From: Alphaproteobacteria bacterium
GTDB lineage: Bacteria > Pseudomonadota > Alphaproteobacteria > Micropepsales > Micropepsaceae
DNA: 64,000 nt
NCBI GenBank assembly: GCA_016125165.1
Contig: WGMH01000003.1
Location: 124,001-188,000 of the forward strand
Reading direction: 5' to 3'
Shown: in pieces, positions 27,543 to 37,382 of the stretch
Layout: each line of letters starts with the position of its first letter
How positions within the stretch are numbered: the stretch's first letter is position 1
Notes under the pieces: generated by a model
The model's input: the letters and a program-made list of their open reading frames with translations, nothing else
Told to the model about the DNA's origin: nothing
The model's database searches: none
Position numbers and translations under genes: made by a program

Positions 27543-28784
27543 ATGACGGCCAAGGTCAGGCGCGGGGCGCCCACCAAAAAGTACCTCTTCCGCCGCAACG
27601 CCATCGTTGATGCGGCTTCAGCGATCCTCAACCGCAAAGGGTTGAAGGGAATGACTCTTGCAGAAGTGGGTGACCAGTTCGGCATGGTGGCTACCGGGGT
27701 GGCCTACTACTTCTCCACCAAGGAAGAGCTTTCTGCCGCCTGCTTTCACAAGGCGCTGGAAACCTTCGAGGGCCTGATCGCGGAAGCCGCGCGCGCCGAC
27801 AACCTCAATGAACGCATTCGCGTCCTCATCACCGGATACTTCGCACTGCGCAAACGGATTGTGGAGGGGCAGCAACCCGCCTTCGCCCAATTCGACGATG
27901 TGCGCGCCCTTGGTGATCAGGCGGTGCTCAATGCCTATGTTCAGATGTTCCGCAACGCGCGCCAGCTTTTTGAGCCCTTGCTGAAGCCTGGCATGCGCCA
28001 TTCGGTTCTCAATGCCCGTGTCCATCTGCTTGTTCACCAATTTCTCTGGATGGAGGCATGGATCCCGAAATACGATTCCGACGACTACGCGCGCGCTGCC
28101 GATCGGGTGGTTGATATCCTGGTAAACGGGTTGGGAACGTCATCAGCGGTGTGGAAGCCCACTCAGCTTGTCATCGATACCGGCTCGGACCCTGCCAATG
28201 ACGAGGCCTATGAGACCTTTCTGCGCGCGGCAATCGAATTGATCAACGAATTTGGCTACCTTGGCGCATCAGTCGAAAAGATCGCGGCGAAACTCGATGT
28301 CACCAAGGGTTCGTTCTACCATCACATCGATGCGAAGGATGATCTGGTCGCCATCTGCTTTGCGCGCACCACCGGCGTCGTTCGGCGCACCCAGAAGGCG
28401 GCGGCTTCGCTGCCTCTGGATGCCTACAACAGGCTGGCCTCCGCCATAAATTCACTGGTCCAGCACCAGTTGGAAGGCGACACGCCCCTCCTCCGCGCTG
28501 CAACCGTCTCCCTGCCGGAGCAAATTCGTCGCGCGGTGCTCGCGGAATATGAGCGCAACACGCTGCGATTCGGCGCCATGCTGAGCGATGGCGCGATCGA
28601 CGGCTCCATCCGCAGTCTCGATGTCCAGATCGCCGCCCACATGCTTACATCGGTCGCCAACGCCATTGGCGAATTGCCCTTCTGGCTTGCCCGGCCACCC
28701 GGGCCCAACGCGGCCGAGAGTTTTGTCCGCCCCTTCTTCGAGGGCCTCACATCGCCGCTTCGCCCGTCCGCAAAACAAAAATAG
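27543..28784 (+). CDS. Tandem TetR/AcrR-family regulator (two TetR units in one chain)
   Basis: Two TetR HTHs: MTLAEVGDQFGMVATGVAYYFSTKEEL and ASVEKIAAKLDVTKGSFYHHIDAKDDL. Confidence 0.88.
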   Translation: MTAKVRRGAPTKKYLFRRNAIVDAASAILNRKGLKGMTLAEVGDQFGMVATGVAYYFSTKEELSAACFHKALETFEGLIAEAARADNLNERIRVLITGYFALRKRIVEGQQPAFAQFDDVRALGDQAVLNAYVQMFRNARQLFEPLLKPGMRHSVLNARVHLLVHQFLWMEAWIPKYDSDDYARAADRVVDILVNGLGTSSAVWKPTQLVIDTGSDPANDEAYETFLRAAIELINEFGYLGASVEKIAAKLDVTKGSFYHHIDAKDDLVAICFARTTGVVRRTQKAAASLPLDAYNRLASAINSLVQHQLEGDTPLLRAATVSLPEQIRRAVLAEYERNTLRFGAMLSDGAIDGSIRSLDVQIAAHMLTSVANAIGELPFWLARPPGPNAAESFVRPFFEGLTSPLRPSAKQK

Positions 28785-28811
28785 CGCAAACGCGCACCGA
28801 GGAACGCCATC

Positions 28812-30146
28812 ATGACCGATAGGGCCGCGCCGCAGGCGGCGCCCGAAGTTTCCGCCCGCGTGAGCTGGCACCATCGCTATGTGCTGACCCTGTTGCTGCT
28901 GGCCTACACGCTGAGCTTTCTGGACAGGCAGATCGTCAACATCCTTGCCGAATCCATTAAGGCCGATCTGCACATCTCCAACACGCAGCTTGGCATTCTC
29001 ACGGGGCTTGCCTTTGCGGTGTTCTACACCGTTCTTGGCATCCCCATTGCGCATTTCTCCGAACGCCGCAGCCGCCCGCTTGTGATTGCCGCGTCCATGG
29101 CACTATGGAGCGCGTTCACGATCCTCAGCGGCAAGGCCACCAGTTTTGCTGTGATGGCGTTCGCGCGGCTTGGCATTGGTTTCGGCGAAGCGGGCTGCAA
29201 TCCCTGCGCCCATTCCATGATCGCCGACATGATGCCGCCGGAAAAGCGCGCATCGGCTTTGGCCACCTATTCGCTCGGGCTTCCCATCGGCTCGATGCTT
29301 GGGCTCGCGCTGGGCGGACTTATTGCCGATGCCTATGGCTGGCGCGCTGCATTCTTCATCGCCGGTGCGCCAGGCATCGTGCTTGCCGCCATCATCGCCC
29401 TCACTGTACGCGATCCGCGCAAGGCACCCCATGCTGGCGAAGCTCCCCCCGCACCCAACAAGCGCGCCTTCCGTCAGACCTTGCAGGAATTGCGCGGCAA
29501 GCGTTCGTTCTGGCTGGCGGCCTTCGCAACAGGGCTTCTCGCCTTCGTTGGCTATGGCCATGGCGTGTTCTTCGCGCCGTTCTTTCTGCGCGTGCATGGT
29601 GAGGGTGTCGCCGCACTGGCGCACGCTTTCGGATTGGGTCCGCAAGGCTTTCTGGGGCTTGCTGGCGCCTTCACCTCCGGCCTTGGCAGTTTCATCGGAA
29701 CATGGCTTGGCGGCGTTCTGGCCGATCGCTTCGGCAAGAACGACAGGCGCGCCTATATGGCCATTCCCGCCATTGCCGCGCTGGCCTCGGTTCCTGTCAT
29801 CCTCACTATGTACTGCGTCGGCAACACCGCCCTTGCGCTTGGGCTCATGCTCATTCCGCAATTGCTCAACGCACTCTGGTATGGGCCCGTCTACGCCACC
29901 GTACAAAGCGTCGTCAGCCCCACAAGCCGCGCCACCGCCGCCGCCATCCTGTTCTTCGTCATGAACCTGATCGGCCTCGGGCTCGGTCCCATGTGCGTCG
30001 GCGCGCTGAACGATGTGCTGGCTGCCGCCTTCGGCGAGGTCGAGGGCATCCGCCTTGCCCTTCTCCTCTCAGCGCTGGTGATCCTGATCACCGCCGCCCT
30101 CTTCTGGCATGCCCGCGATACGGTACGTAGCGATATCGTCAGCTAA
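28812..30146 (+). CDS. MFS transporter (spinster/YybF-like)
   Basis: 12-TM pattern; SFLDRQIVNILAESIKADL, GIPIAHFSERRSRPLVI. Confidence 0.92.
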   Translation: MTDRAAPQAAPEVSARVSWHHRYVLTLLLLAYTLSFLDRQIVNILAESIKADLHISNTQLGILTGLAFAVFYTVLGIPIAHFSERRSRPLVIAASMALWSAFTILSGKATSFAVMAFARLGIGFGEAGCNPCAHSMIADMMPPEKRASALATYSLGLPIGSMLGLALGGLIADAYGWRAAFFIAGAPGIVLAAIIALTVRDPRKAPHAGEAPPAPNKRAFRQTLQELRGKRSFWLAAFATGLLAFVGYGHGVFFAPFFLRVHGEGVAALAHAFGLGPQGFLGLAGAFTSGLGSFIGTWLGGVLADRFGKNDRRAYMAIPAIAALASVPVILTMYCVGNTALALGLMLIPQLLNALWYGPVYATVQSVVSPTSRATAAAILFFVMNLIGLGLGPMCVGALNDVLAAAFGEVEGIRLALLLSALVILITAALFWHARDTVRSDIVS

Positions 30147-30164
30147 TGCACCAAAGATGACGAA

Positions 30165-30194
30165 GCAACGGCCCGGATTTCTCCAGGCCGTTGC
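30165..30194. terminator. Inverted repeat between convergent genes; terminator-like but without a T-tract
   Basis: GCAACGGCC-cggatttctcca-GGCCGTTGC, 9-bp perfect stem. Confidence 0.5.
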
Positions 30195-30217
30195 GCCTTC
30201 ATCCAACATCGAAACGG

Positions 30218-31378
30218 TCAGTGAATTACGGGCTCATAGTCTCGCCGTCTTCTGGGCGCCCAGGAATTGTCATCCCGCGCCTGCGCGCGCGTCTGCGGGG
30301 TCACACACACATAGTCGTTTGCCACGGCTTCGCGCCATACATAGCCCGGCTTGCAGGCTATCTTGAACGCAGATGCGCAATTGCCGGTTATCTGGCACAT
30401 CACCAAGGCTGAATGATCCGGCGGCCCTATGCGCCTGTCTGCAGCAGCTGCATTGTCAGCGCGCACCTGCGCACGAACATCCGGCGTCACACAAACCAGA
30501 TCGTCAGGCCGTACAGTGCGCCACACATAACCGTCGATACAACGGGGGTCGACAATCTTTTGACCTGTGCCCAGGCTGATCAGCAGTTGCTCATTGCTGC
30601 CAAGACCGTTCACGATCGTGCCGTATTGCGTCCCCCCACATAACGCATTGTTGATGGCGCTAATGGCTCCGTTCGGAATTCCGGCGCGCGCCTGAAATCC
30701 ACCACCCAGCGTCTTGCCAAGTTCACCGTTCTTGAAGTGATCATAGATGCTCGTACCGACATCGACCAGAAATCCCACAAGATTGCCCGTGAAGTTCATG
30801 CCTTTGGGCAGAGCGATGTTATCAATGGATACGCTGCTTTTCTGGTTGCCGAGACATTGACCGGGTTGGCCAGGTAGCGGAATGGTGATGTTCGCGTGAA
30901 CATCAAACGTTGTGTAAAGCCGCGGGTCCGCGCCCTGTGGCAGACCGATATCCGCCCCAAGAATGCTTGCATCCGGCGTTGTCACATTCGTTTCGAAGCG
31001 ATTGCCGGGCAATTCAATTCTGATCGAAAGCGAGGTGTTATTCGGCCCCAGCGTCGCGACCGCGCTACACTGGGTGGAGGGGCGGAAATAAGTTCGAACG
31101 AGTTGTACGCCGTCGATACGCCTTTGAATTTCGGCATTTGCCATTGAGACAGCCAGCCCGACACCGGCTTGAATGAGATCACTTGCGTCCCCAAATGTGC
31201 CGCATATGCGGTCCGTCGTTAGCAGATCCGGGTCCGAATAGAGCGTGCGCGGCGGCGCTTCAATGGTGATGCCTCGGACACTTGTCTGCCCAAACGACCC
31301 TGGCCCGGCGGCGGCCGGCCCTCCGGGTAACAATGCTAACCCTCCCAGAACGACCAGTGCCGCCTGCTTCCACTTCAT
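30218..31378 (-). CDS. Secreted protein of unknown function with two C-terminal GYVWR..VCVTP repeats
   Basis: Signal peptide MKWKQAALVVLGGLALLPGGPAAA; repeats CIDGYVWRTVRPDDLVCVTPDVRAQVRADN and CKPGYVWREAVANDYVCVTPQTRAQARDDN. Confidence 0.75.
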   Translation of the reverse strand: MKWKQAALVVLGGLALLPGGPAAAGPGSFGQTSVRGITIEAPPRTLYSDPDLLTTDRICGTFGDASDLIQAGVGLAVSMANAEIQRRIDGVQLVRTYFRPSTQCSAVATLGPNNTSLSIRIELPGNRFETNVTTPDASILGADIGLPQGADPRLYTTFDVHANITIPLPGQPGQCLGNQKSSVSIDNIALPKGMNFTGNLVGFLVDVGTSIYDHFKNGELGKTLGGGFQARAGIPNGAISAINNALCGGTQYGTIVNGLGSNEQLLISLGTGQKIVDPRCIDGYVWRTVRPDDLVCVTPDVRAQVRADNAAAADRRIGPPDHSALVMCQITGNCASAFKIACKPGYVWREAVANDYVCVTPQTRAQARDDNSWAPRRRRDYEPVIH

Positions 31379-31553
31379 GTTTTGGTCTCCCAATTCTGCG
31401 ATCCGGGTTTGGTTGCTCTGCACAAGCGCAAAGCAGCGCAACAAAGCACCAGAATTGGCCCTCTAGGTGCGCACCGAAACACCCAAAAGCTGATGCATTA
31501 CTGATGGCAAGCTGATATGTTTGACCCTTCCAATACTTTAGGGGTGGTATCGT

Positions 31554-33446
31554 TTGAGTGCGGTATTGGATGGGTCATCAGAACCCATAAATCTCGCGCG
31601 CGTCGCGCAGTTCAGCCTTGGCGAGTTCGTCGTCGACCCAACGACACGACAGGCTAACGTCCGCGGACTCTCATATACGTTGGAGCCACGCGTGATGCAG
31701 GTGCTGGTCGCACTGTTTAAGGCGCGCGGAGCCATTGTGACGCGCGACGACCTCATAGCCAGCTGTTGGAGCGGCCGTATCGTCGGCGACAACGCGATCC
31801 AGCGCACAATCTCCCGAATTCGCGATCTTGCTGCCGCCAACGAACCCGCCGGATTTCGGCTCGAAACCATTCCCAAGGTCGGATACAGACTGATCGAGAT
31901 CGCCACACATCCCGAACACACACCATCTCTCGAAATCGCACAGACTGGCGCGGCGCACGGGCGTACCCGCCTATTCCTCGCGATCGCTGCTTTTGTACTT
32001 GCTCTGAGTATTGGGGGTGGTGTGTGGTTGCTGCAATCACCAGTCGAGACTTTCGGCGTCACGGCCATCGCTGCGCCGGGCCCAGAAAATCGCGAGATGA
32101 TGGGCGCAATCGCCACCGAGCTTGCGCAATTGTCGAATACCAGCGGGATGCCAATCCCATTCTATTTTGACACGCGATCCAAAGCCTCGCGGCTCATCCT
32201 TCAAGGCGCACAACAACGCTCCGGGGATGCGCTGCATGCAGCCGTAAGCCTTTACGACAGCCGCACGTCAGAACTAATGTGGAGTGCGTCCGCGGAACGT
32301 CCCGCAGGACAATCCTCCGAACTTTACCGGGTTCTTTCGCGCGCAGTAATGGAGGCACTCACATGTGTTGTGCCACGCGGTTCCGATCCGCCAATGGACA
32401 ATGCAGGAATGCGCGCGGCTCTCAATGCCTGCGGCAGGATCCTGCAGGAACCTGATCCACAACTTGTTCAAGTTCTGCGTCAGGCAGCCCAGAGCAACCC
32501 GGGCAGTGCTGCCCTGCTCGCCTATCTGTCGCAAGTCGAGGCTCAACTCGGGCAGGTGGAGGATGGCAATGAACCCACAAGCGCGCAATTGCAATACCGT
32601 GCGGCCGCCCACGAACATTTGGCCAGGGCACGTGAAATCGATCCGTCAAATGGCGAGGTCTATGTCGCCGAATACTTTCTGACTCCTTCAAATGCATGGC
32701 CGGAACAGTTCGCCGCTCTGTCGCGCGGTCTCGCGGTCGATCAAGCCAATGCACATTTATACATGTTGCGCACGCAGGTTCTGCAGAAAGTCGGCTTCAT
32801 GGAAGAAGCCGTAGAAAACGCCCGCCGCGGAACGATGCTCAATCCATCCTCCCCCGATATTCGGGCCACTTATATTTCTGCTCTCGCCTACAATGGCTAC
32901 GCAGATACGGCGCATGAGGAATTGGTTCAAGCCATTGCCTTGTGGCCCCTGTCACCTGCGCTTCAGGAAGCACAATTTCGCTTCGCGCTTCGCTATGGCG
33001 ACGCCCGGACTCTGTTGAAGCAGATTGAATCCGGAACAAGTTTCATCAATTCATCGGCTGAATTTCAGATGGGACCAACGCGCGGCTTTTTGATCGCGCG
33101 GATATCGCCCACACCGGAAAATATCGAAACGGCCGTTCAGCAAAGCCTGTCCATCTATCACAGGTTTGGCGCGCCGCAATTCGCCGTGCAGACACTTGGT
33201 AGATTCGACCGCATCGATGATGCGTTTCGGATCCTGAATGACCCGCCCGCCATTGCCAGCCTGAAAAAGAGCGGCACCGACATATTGTTCAGGCCAGGGA
33301 TGCGAGCGATCCGCCTCGATCCTCGCTTCGCGCTTGTTGCGAAACGGCTTGGACTTGCGCAATTTTGGCGGCGGGATGGACAATGGCCCGATTTCTGCGC
33401 AGATAGCCAGCTCACTTACGATTGCCGGATCGCCATGAACCGCTAG
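31554..33446 (+). CDS. CadC-like membrane-anchored OmpR-type winged-helix regulator with TPR-like periplasmic region
   Basis: N-terminal wHTH LEPRVMQVLVALFKARGAIVTRDDLIASCW..IPKVGYRL; TM segment LFLAIAAFVLALSIGGGVWLL; TPR-like C-terminus; TTG or nearby GTG start. Confidence 0.82.
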   Translation: MSAVLDGSSEPINLARVAQFSLGEFVVDPTTRQANVRGLSYTLEPRVMQVLVALFKARGAIVTRDDLIASCWSGRIVGDNAIQRTISRIRDLAAANEPAGFRLETIPKVGYRLIEIATHPEHTPSLEIAQTGAAHGRTRLFLAIAAFVLALSIGGGVWLLQSPVETFGVTAIAAPGPENREMMGAIATELAQLSNTSGMPIPFYFDTRSKASRLILQGAQQRSGDALHAAVSLYDSRTSELMWSASAERPAGQSSELYRVLSRAVMEALTCVVPRGSDPPMDNAGMRAALNACGRILQEPDPQLVQVLRQAAQSNPGSAALLAYLSQVEAQLGQVEDGNEPTSAQLQYRAAAHEHLARAREIDPSNGEVYVAEYFLTPSNAWPEQFAALSRGLAVDQANAHLYMLRTQVLQKVGFMEEAVENARRGTMLNPSSPDIRATYISALAYNGYADTAHEELVQAIALWPLSPALQEAQFRFALRYGDARTLLKQIESGTSFINSSAEFQMGPTRGFLIARISPTPENIETAVQQSLSIYHRFGAPQFAVQTLGRFDRIDDAFRILNDPPAIASLKKSGTDILFRPGMRAIRLDPRFALVAKRLGLAQFWRRDGQWPDFCADSQLTYDCRIAMNR

Positions 33447-33483
33447 CACTCAATCGCGCCGGCCTTCGTGTTGTTCCAAACAG

Positions 33484-33517
33484 AAACGGCCCGGATATCT
33501 CCGGGCCGTTTTTGTTT
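33484..33517. terminator. Rho-independent terminator between convergent genes
   Basis: AAACGGCCCGGA-tatc-TCCGGGCCGTTT followed by TTTTGTTTT on + strand. Confidence 0.85.
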
Positions 33518-33538
33518 TCGTAGCGTATGATCTTGCGA

Positions 33539-34033
33539 TCAGCGCTTGGAGAACTGGAAGCTGCGGCGAGCCTTGGGGCGGCCGTACTTCTTGCGCTCCA
33601 CTGCGCGCGGATCGCGCGTCAAGAACCCGCCCGGCTTCAGAACCGCGCGCAGGCCCGGCTCATAGGCGATAAGGGCGCGGCTGATGCCGTGGCGCACCGC
33701 ACCGGCCTGACCGGAAAGCCCGCCGCCCGCCACCGTAACGATGACATCGAACTGGCCATCGCGGTTCGCTGCGATCAGCGGCTGGCGCACGATCATGCGC
33801 AGCACGGGACGTGCGAAATAGATCTTCTCTTCCTTGCCGTTCACCGTGATGGTGCCCTTGCCCGGCTTGATCCAAACGCGGGCGACCGCGTTCTTGCGCT
33901 TGCCGGTGGCATAGGCGCGGCCCTTCGCATCGCGATTGGCCTTGGGCTTTTCCGCTGCGGCTTCGCTCTCGGTAGGCTTCGCCTTGATGAGCGTGGATTT
34001 CAGATCGCCGAAGCTCTTTACATCTTCCGCCAT
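33539..34033 (-). CDS. rpsI: 30S ribosomal protein S9
   Basis: [40 protein letters not shown]. Confidence 0.97.
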   Translation of the reverse strand: MAEDVKSFGDLKSTLIKAKPTESEAAAEKPKANRDAKGRAYATGKRKNAVARVWIKPGKGTITVNGKEEKIYFARPVLRMIVRQPLIAANRDGQFDVIVTVAGGGLSGQAGAVRHGISRALIAYEPGLRAVLKPGGFLTRDPRAVERKKYGRPKARRSFQFSKR

Positions 34034-34035
34034 GA

Positions 34036-34515
34036 TCAGGCCGCCTTCGTCTTGCGATAGTTGGTGTTCTTCGGATTCAGGCCGGCGATATCGACCTTCT
34101 CCGGCTGCTGGGCTTCATGCGGATGTTCCGCGCCCGGATAGACGCGCAGGTTCGAGAGCTGCTTGCGACCGAGAGGTCCGCGCGGGAGCATCCGCTCCAC
34201 CGCCTTCTCGACCACGCGCTCCGGATACTTGCCGCGCATGATTTCGCCGGCCGTGCGATCCTTGATGCCGCCGATGTAACCGGTGTGCCAGTGGTACACC
34301 TTGTCCTTCAGCTTGTTGCCCGTCAGCAGCACCTTCGCGGCATTGACGACAATCACGTTGTCGCCGCAGTCCATATGCGGGGTGTAGGAGGGCTTGTGCT
34401 TGCCGCGCAGGCGCAGCGCGATGAGCGAGGCAAGGCGGCCGACCACGAGCCCTTCGGCATCGATCACGACCCACTTCTTCTCGATCTCGGACGCCTTGGC
34501 CGAGTAGGTTTTCAT
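34036..34515 (-). CDS. rplM: 50S ribosomal protein L13
   Basis: [50 protein letters not shown]. Confidence 0.97.
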   Translation of the reverse strand: MKTYSAKASEIEKKWVVIDAEGLVVGRLASLIALRLRGKHKPSYTPHMDCGDNVIVVNAAKVLLTGNKLKDKVYHWHTGYIGGIKDRTAGEIMRGKYPERVVEKAVERMLPRGPLGRKQLSNLRVYPGAEHPHEAQQPEKVDIAGLNPKNTNYRKTKAA

Positions 34516-34678
34516 TGTGATATCTCCATGGCCGGGCGGCGCGGCATGATCCGGACACCCAGAAGGCGCGGCATGTACCGGCGCAGGTATGAAACGTCAA
34601 GCGGAATGGCCGTAAAAGCACCAATTTTCAACCCAAAATCGATAGCGGTATTATAATACCGTCACAGGAGAGCGAAAT

Positions 34679-35485
34679 ATGGCCCAATCCAAAGGCGGCG
34701 CCATCCGGGCGGGGATCGGTGGCTGGACGTATGAGCCCTGGCGGGGCGGCGTGTTCTTCCCCAAGGGCCACCCCAAGACCCGCGAGCTGGAGTATGCCAG
34801 CCGGGCGCTGACCAGCATCGAGATCAACGGTACCTTCTATTCCACCCAGAAGCCCGCCTCCTTCCGCAAATGGGCAGACGAGACGCCGGACGATTTCGTG
34901 TTCGCCGTAAAGGCGCACCGCCTCACGACCAACCGCAAGGTGCTGGCCGATGTGGGCCCTGCCATCGAGCGCTTCGTGACGAGCGGGCTTTCCGAACTGA
35001 AATCCAAGCTCGGCCCGATCAACTGGCAATTCGCGGGCCACAAGAAATTCGAGCCGGAAGATTTTGAAGCCTTCCTCGCGATGCTTCCCAAAGAGATGGA
35101 GGGGATTCCGCTCCGCCACGCGCTGGAAGTCCGTCACGAAAGTTTCGTGGTGCCGGAATTCGTGGCACTCGCGCGCAAATACAATGCGGCCATCGTGTTT
35201 GCGGATGCCGAAAAGTTTCCCGCCATTGCCGATATCACATCCGATTTCGTCTATGCGCGGCTGCAGCGTTGCGCGCCGAAGGTGGAAACCGGCTACACCG
35301 CCAAGGACATTGCAAAGTGGGCCGATGCGGCACGCACCTGGTCCACCGGCAAAGTGCCGGACGGCCTGCCCGCCGCGGGCACGCCCGGAAAACCCGTCAA
35401 GAAGGATGTGTTTGTCTATTTCATCGCGGGCGCGAAGGAGCGTGCACCTGCCGCCGCCATGGCGCTGCTCGCCCAATTGCGATAA
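34679..35485 (+). CDS. DUF72 domain-containing protein
   Basis: RAGIGGWTYEPWRGGVFFPKG..ELEYASRALTSIEINGTFYSTQKPASFRKWADETP. Confidence 0.9.
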   Translation: MAQSKGGAIRAGIGGWTYEPWRGGVFFPKGHPKTRELEYASRALTSIEINGTFYSTQKPASFRKWADETPDDFVFAVKAHRLTTNRKVLADVGPAIERFVTSGLSELKSKLGPINWQFAGHKKFEPEDFEAFLAMLPKEMEGIPLRHALEVRHESFVVPEFVALARKYNAAIVFADAEKFPAIADITSDFVYARLQRCAPKVETGYTAKDIAKWADAARTWSTGKVPDGLPAAGTPGKPVKKDVFVYFIAGAKERAPAAAMALLAQLR

Positions 35486-35519
35486 TCAGGATGCGCCGAT
35501 TGGTACACCGGATTCCCGC

Positions 35520-36062
35520 ATGATGACCCGCCGATTTCTCGCGCCTGTGCTCCTTACCTGTGTGATCTGCACGCCCGCATGGGCGGCGCCAACGCCCTCG
35601 CCCACCAAGCTCTTCGTGCGCGAAGTGAAGAGCGACATCTTCGGCTACCTGATGCCGGAAAAAGATTTGCGTGCGGGCCGCTTTGTCTTCCGCAATATCG
35701 CACTCGGCTCGCCTGTCGAGTTTCAATCCTACGAAACCGGCAAGAACGATATCCCGACTTACGCGCCCTTCATGCTCGAATTTGATGATGTCACCAGCAA
35801 GACGAGCGAAAACGAACTCGGCCAAATGGCCTATGCCGTCGCGCCGCGCGTGCTGCCCACCTTCTATGTGATCACGTCAAAATCGTTTGCCTTCTGGGGC
35901 ACGGAGAAAACGATCGGCGCCGTGTCATTCAAGGGCGTACTCGACCTCGCTGCCATGAAGGCCGCGAAAGACGATCAGAACAAGGTCGTCGCAACCGGCG
36001 ACCTCACCTTCGGCGGTGCGACCTTCAAGAATGTGAAGCTCACATGGTTCGGGGGAGATTGA
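35520..36062 (+). CDS. Secreted/periplasmic protein of unknown function
   Basis: Signal peptide MMTRRFLAPVLLTCVICTPAWA; frame open to stop before enoyl-CoA hydratase. Confidence 0.65.
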   Translation: MMTRRFLAPVLLTCVICTPAWAAPTPSPTKLFVREVKSDIFGYLMPEKDLRAGRFVFRNIALGSPVEFQSYETGKNDIPTYAPFMLEFDDVTSKTSENELGQMAYAVAPRVLPTFYVITSKSFAFWGTEKTIGAVSFKGVLDLAAMKAAKDDQNKVVATGDLTFGGATFKNVKLTWFGGD

Positions 36063-36063
36063 G

Positions 36064-36867
36064 ATGAATGCACCCGTCTCCGATCCTTTGGTGCGGGCCG
36101 CACGCGATGGTGCGGTGTTGCGCCTCACCATGAACCGGGGCTCCGCGCGCAACGCGCTTTCGCAAGGTCTGATGGCGGCGCTGCAGGAGGCCTTCGATGC
36201 TGCCGCGCAGGAAAAGGACGTACGGGCGATCATCCTCGCTGCCGATGGGTCCGCGTTCTGTGCTGGTCATGACCTGAAAGAAATGACAGGCCGCCGCAAG
36301 GATGGCGACAAGGGCAAAGCCTTCTTCGCCGCGCTGTTCGCGCAATGCTCGAAGCTGATGCAAACCATCGTGCGCCATCCCAAGCCCGTGATCGCGGAGG
36401 TGCACGGCATTGCCACTGCCGCAGGCTGCCAGCTTGTGGCGAGCTGCGATCTGGCGCTCGCTTCCGCTGCCGCGCGCTTTGCCACGCCGGGCGTGAATAT
36501 CGGCCTCTTTTGCTCCACGCCGATGGTGGCGCTGTCCCGCAACGTCTCGCGCAAGCATGCGATGGAGATGCTGCTCACCGGCGAAATGATCAGCGCCGAC
36601 CATGCCGCGCAGATCGGCCTCATCAACCGGGTCTGCAAGGCCGATACGCTGGAAGCCGAAACGCGCGAGCTTGCGGCGCTCATCGCCTCCAAGCCGCGCA
36701 CCACGGTGAAGATCGGCAAGGAAGCGTTCTACAACCAGCTCGAAATGGGTCTTGCCGCCGCTTATGACTACGCCTCTGAAGTCATGACCATGAACATGCT
36801 CGCCGCCGAAGCCGAAGAGGGCATCGGTGCCTTCGTCGAAAAGCGCGAACCGAAGTGGCCGGAGTGA
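36064..36867 (+). CDS. Enoyl-CoA hydratase/isomerase
   Basis: RAIILAADGSAFCAGHDLKEM, AEVHGIATAAGCQLVASCDLALAS. Confidence 0.93.
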   Translation: MNAPVSDPLVRAARDGAVLRLTMNRGSARNALSQGLMAALQEAFDAAAQEKDVRAIILAADGSAFCAGHDLKEMTGRRKDGDKGKAFFAALFAQCSKLMQTIVRHPKPVIAEVHGIATAAGCQLVASCDLALASAAARFATPGVNIGLFCSTPMVALSRNVSRKHAMEMLLTGEMISADHAAQIGLINRVCKADTLEAETRELAALIASKPRTTVKIGKEAFYNQLEMGLAAAYDYASEVMTMNMLAAEAEEGIGAFVEKREPKWPE

Positions 36868-37382
36868 TGCCCACCTACCCCGATACGCTCATCAAGAAGA
36901 TCCTGCGCGAGACCAAGACCATCGCCATGGTCGGCGCGAGCGCCAACGAAATGCGCCCGTCCTATTTTGCGATGATGTATCTCTTGAACAAGGGATACGT
37001 TGTGCATCCGGTCAATCCTGGCGCGGCGGGCAAGAAAATCCTTGGGCAAGAGGTCTATGCCGCGCTCAAGGATGTACCCGCGCCGGTGGACATGGTCGAT
37101 ATCTTCCGCACCTCCGATGTCGCGCCCGCCATCGTTGCCGAAGCACTGGCGGAGAAAGACCGCCTCGGCATCAAAACCATCTGGATGCAGCTTGGCGTCA
37201 TCAATGAAGAGGCCGCGCAGATGGCGCGTGATGCCGGGCTCACCGTCATCATGGATCGCTGCCCGAAGATCGAACATGGCCGCTTCTCCGGCGAAATCGG
37301 CTGGATGGGCGTGAACCGCAAGGTGATCGATAACAGAAAGCCATTGCTCTTCGGCAAGGGCGGCACGCTGAAGCGGCTATGA
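36867..37382 (+). CDS. CoA-binding (YccU-like) domain protein
   Basis: KTIAMVGASANEMRPSYFAMMYLLNKGYVVHPVNPG, WMQLGVINEEAAQMARDAGLTVIMDRCPKIEH. Confidence 0.88.
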   Translation: MPTYPDTLIKKILRETKTIAMVGASANEMRPSYFAMMYLLNKGYVVHPVNPGAAGKKILGQEVYAALKDVPAPVDMVDIFRTSDVAPAIVAEALAEKDRLGIKTIWMQLGVINEEAAQMARDAGLTVIMDRCPKIEHGRFSGEIGWMGVNRKVIDNRKPLLFGKGGTLKRL

